Source: Burkholderiales bacterium (lineage in GTDB: Bacteria; Pseudomonadota; Gammaproteobacteria; Burkholderiales; Burkholderiaceae_C). From it: a stretch of DNA of 6,480 nucleotides. Below the pieces are notes generated by a model. That model was given only the letters and a program-made list of their open reading frames with translations. It was not told the DNA's origin and did not search any database. The stretch's first letter is position 1; the number at the start of each line of letters is the position of its first letter. A program made the translations under genes and the position numbers. The stretch lies in the NCBI GenBank assembly GCA_011390055.1, contig JAABTC010000105.1, positions 1-6,480 on the forward strand, given 5' to 3'. Of this stretch, positions 4,890 to 6,480 are shown one piece after another.

Positions 4890-6235
4890 TGCGCGTGGCG
4901 GTCATCGGCGCTGGCATCGTCGGCGTCACCACGGCCCACGAGCTGCTCTGCGACGGCCACGAGGTCACGTTGTACGAGCAGCGCAGCAGCGTGGCGGTGG
5001 AGGCGAGCTTCGCCAACGCCGGCGTGATGGCACCGGGCTATGTCACACCGTGGGCGGCACCGGGCATGCTGCGCAAGGTGCTCGGACAGTGGGGCCGTCG
5101 CGATGCCGCGGTCCGCATCGCGGGGCTGCCGAGCGCAGCGCTGACGGCCTGGCTCTGGCGCTGGTGGCGCGCGTGCGACCCGGCCGAGCACACGCCGAAC
5201 CGGGCGGCGATGCTGGCGCTGGCCACGCGCAGCCTGGTGCGCACGCGCGCACTGAGCGAGGCGCTGCGCATCGACTACGAGCGCGCACGCGGTCTGCTCG
5301 TGCTGCTGCGCAGCGAGCGCGAGCTGGCGGGCAGTCGCGCCGGTCTGCGGCTGCTGGCCGAACTCGACGTCGGTTTTCACGTCGTCGATGCCGCGGTCTG
5401 CCGGCGCATCGAGCCCGCGCTCGACGCCTCGACCGTGCTGCGCGCGGGCATCCACCTGCCCTCTGCCGAGGTCGGCAACTGCCGGCAGTTCGCGCTCGCG
5501 CTGAAGGCCGAACTGCAGCGCCGCGGCGTGCCGCTCAAGTTCAACCAGACTGTCGAACGCTTGACTCCGGTCCTTGCCAGCGGCCCGCACCGCATGGCGC
5601 AGGGTGTCGAGGTCACGAGCTGGGCGCAAGCGCCGGACGCGGAATCGGCCTTCGCCTTCACGCAGGGCACAAGCACGTCCGGCGAAAGAGAGCAGGAGCG
5701 TTTCGACGCGGTCGTGGTGTGTGCCGCATTGCACAGCCACGACCTGCTGCGTCCGCTGGGTCTGAGGCTGCCGCTGCAGGCGGTCCACGGCTACTCGATC
5801 ACCCTGCCGGTGCGCCACTTCGAAGCGCATCCCGACGTCGGCCCCTACGCTGCGCTGATGGACGAACGCTACAAGGTCGCGATCAGCCGCCTGGGCGACC
5901 GCGTGCGCGTCGCCGGCGGCGCGGAGCTCGGCGGCCTGTTGACGCAGCACGCCTCGGCCCCGATCGCGACACTCCACCGGGTGCTGCAGGACTGGTTTCC
6001 GAGCGCGGCGCAGCCGGGCCGGGCGCAGACCTGGAAGGGCGCGCGCCCGATGCTGCCCGACGGCCCGCCGGCCATCGGTGCCTCCGGCGTGCCGAACGTC
6101 TGGCTCAACACGGGCCACGGCTCGAGCGGGTGGGCGCTGGCCTGCGGCAGTGCCGAGCTGGTCGCGGACGCGCTGGCCGGACGACCGCCCTCGATGGACA
6201 CGGCGCGTTTTTCCCCGCTGCGCTTTCGCGCATGA
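4889..6235 (+). CDS. dadA: DadA-like FAD-dependent D-amino acid dehydrogenase
   Basis: Flavoprotein of the DAO/DadA family; oxidatively deaminates D-amino acids to 2-oxo acids and ammonia, passing electrons toward the respiratory chain, usually as a membrane-associated cytoplasmic enzyme. Seen: RVAVIGAGIVG (residues 2-12), the Rossmann GxGxxG motif, with Glu30 closing the ribose-binding strand; SFANAGVMAPGYVTPWAAPG (40-59), the DadA signature; HGYSITLPV and YKVAISRLGDRVRVAGGAEL in the substrate domain; NTGHGSSGWALACGS (407-421), the C-terminal FAD signature. At 448 residues it is about 16 longer than E. coli DadA, apparently because of a polar insertion near residues 243-270. The GTG at 4889 overlaps the amidase TAG by one base, with AGGA nine bases upstream; GTG 4895 is a less likely start. 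The substrate is unproven: relatives act on other D- or imino acids. Confidence 0.88.
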   Translation: MRVAVIGAGIVGVTTAHELLCDGHEVTLYEQRSSVAVEASFANAGVMAPGYVTPWAAPGMLRKVLGQWGRRDAAVRIAGLPSAALTAWLWRWWRACDPAEHTPNRAAMLALATRSLVRTRALSEALRIDYERARGLLVLLRSERELAGSRAGLRLLAELDVGFHVVDAAVCRRIEPALDASTVLRAGIHLPSAEVGNCRQFALALKAELQRRGVPLKFNQTVERLTPVLASGPHRMAQGVEVTSWAQAPDAESAFAFTQGTSTSGEREQERFDAVVVCAALHSHDLLRPLGLRLPLQAVHGYSITLPVRHFEAHPDVGPYAALMDERYKVAISRLGDRVRVAGGAELGGLLTQHASAPIATLHRVLQDWFPSAAQPGRAQTWKGARPMLPDGPPAIGASGVPNVWLNTGHGSSGWALACGSAELVADALAGRPPSMDTARFSPLRFRA

Positions 6236-6480
6236 CGCCGCTCGACGCCCTCGCCCACCTGCGCCGCGGCGGGGCCGACCTGCTGCTGCATGGCGTGCAG
6301 ACGAGCCGAGACGTCGAGCAGGCCTTGCAGTCCGGACTGCAGGCGCAGACCTTGATGCGCCGTGCCGGCCTGTCGGTGGCGCGGCTCGCGCTGGCACTCG
6401 CGCCCGACGCCGAGCGCATCTGGATCGCCTGTGGCCCGGGCAACAACGGTGGCGACGGCTACGAGGCCGCTGCGCTGTTG
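6232..6480 (+). CDS. nnrE: NAD(P)H-hydrate epimerase (YjeF_N domain), partial at right edge
   Basis: Metabolite-repair enzyme that epimerises the R form of hydrated NAD(P)H so that the partner dehydratase (NnrD/CARKD) can restore NAD(P)H. Seen in the first 83 codons: a leading helix; TLMRRAGLSVARLALALAP (residues 40-58), matching the conserved LMxRAG helix of the family; and IWIACGPGNNGGDGYEAAAL (63-82), whose GxGNNGGDG loop is the YjeF_N hallmark. The rest lies beyond the window, so it is not possible to say whether it is a stand-alone epimerase or the fused epimerase-dehydratase (nnr) common in proteobacteria. The ATG overlaps the dadA stop as ATGA, with no good Shine-Dalgarno sequence, which suggests coupled translation. 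The N-terminal 20 residues are less typical. Confidence 0.9.
   Translation, partial: MTPLDALAHLRRGGADLLLHGVQTSRDVEQALQSGLQAQTLMRRAGLSVARLALALAPDAERIWIACGPGNNGGDGYEAAALL
6326..6341. repeat. 16-bp palindrome near the nnrE start
   Basis: TGCAGTCC followed by GGACTGCA is a perfect palindrome, extendable to 6324-6343 with one mismatch. It encodes LQSGLQ. At this base composition a palindrome of this length can arise by chance in several kilobases, so its significance is doubtful. Confidence 0.4.

Noticed and set aside
5477..5490. 14-bp palindrome AACTGCC/GGCAGTT inside dadA
   Set aside because: A palindrome of this length is expected by chance in a GC-rich window of this size and there is no positional context.
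4886..6397. Minus-strand open frame of about 500 codons opposite dadA and nnrE
   Set aside because: Composition is that of an antisense shadow, with no domain, and both plus-strand genes have clear signatures.

Overview
The window looks like chromosomal DNA of a high-GC betaproteobacterium, most likely a member of the Burkholderiales. The evidence is the strong G/C bias at third codon positions, the gene order rpsB-tsf-pyrH-frr-uppS on one strand, and the close match of these proteins to the betaproteobacterial forms I know. The genus assignment is open; no search was run.

Left half (1-3351, minus strand): a housekeeping cluster read right to left, rpsB (ribosomal protein S2), tsf (EF-Ts), pyrH (UMP kinase), frr (ribosome recycling factor) and uppS (undecaprenyl diphosphate synthase, cut by the left edge). 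It links translation, pyrimidine nucleotide supply and cell-wall lipid carrier synthesis. The rpsB-tsf gap holds a strong hairpin followed by a U tract on the coding strand, which looks like an attenuator. The tsf-pyrH gap holds a second hairpin without a U tract. The frr-uppS gap is a single base if uppS starts at GTG.

Middle (3352-3521): a divergent intergenic region of about 170 bp. It contains a TATACT -10 candidate for rpsB that touches the ribosome binding site of the opposite gene, a probable rpsB leader of about 150 nt, and an operator-like pair of direct repeats enclosing an inverted repeat.

Right half (3522-6480, plus strand): three tightly packed genes: an amidase-signature hydrolase with a complete Lys-Ser-Ser triad, a DadA-like FAD-dependent D-amino acid dehydrogenase, and the first 83 codons of an NAD(P)HX epimerase (YjeF_N) gene cut by the right edge. 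Stop and start codons overlap at both junctions, so translation is probably coupled. Amide hydrolysis followed by amino-acid oxidation is a possible theme for the first two, but that is inference.

No mobile element, CRISPR array, tRNA, rRNA or evident horizontally acquired island is visible. The least explained features are DNA structures: a perfect 26-bp palindrome inside the 5' end of the amidase gene, a perfect 10-bp inverted repeat near its 3' end, and the dyad in the divergent region. I see no convincing undescribed multi-gene system.
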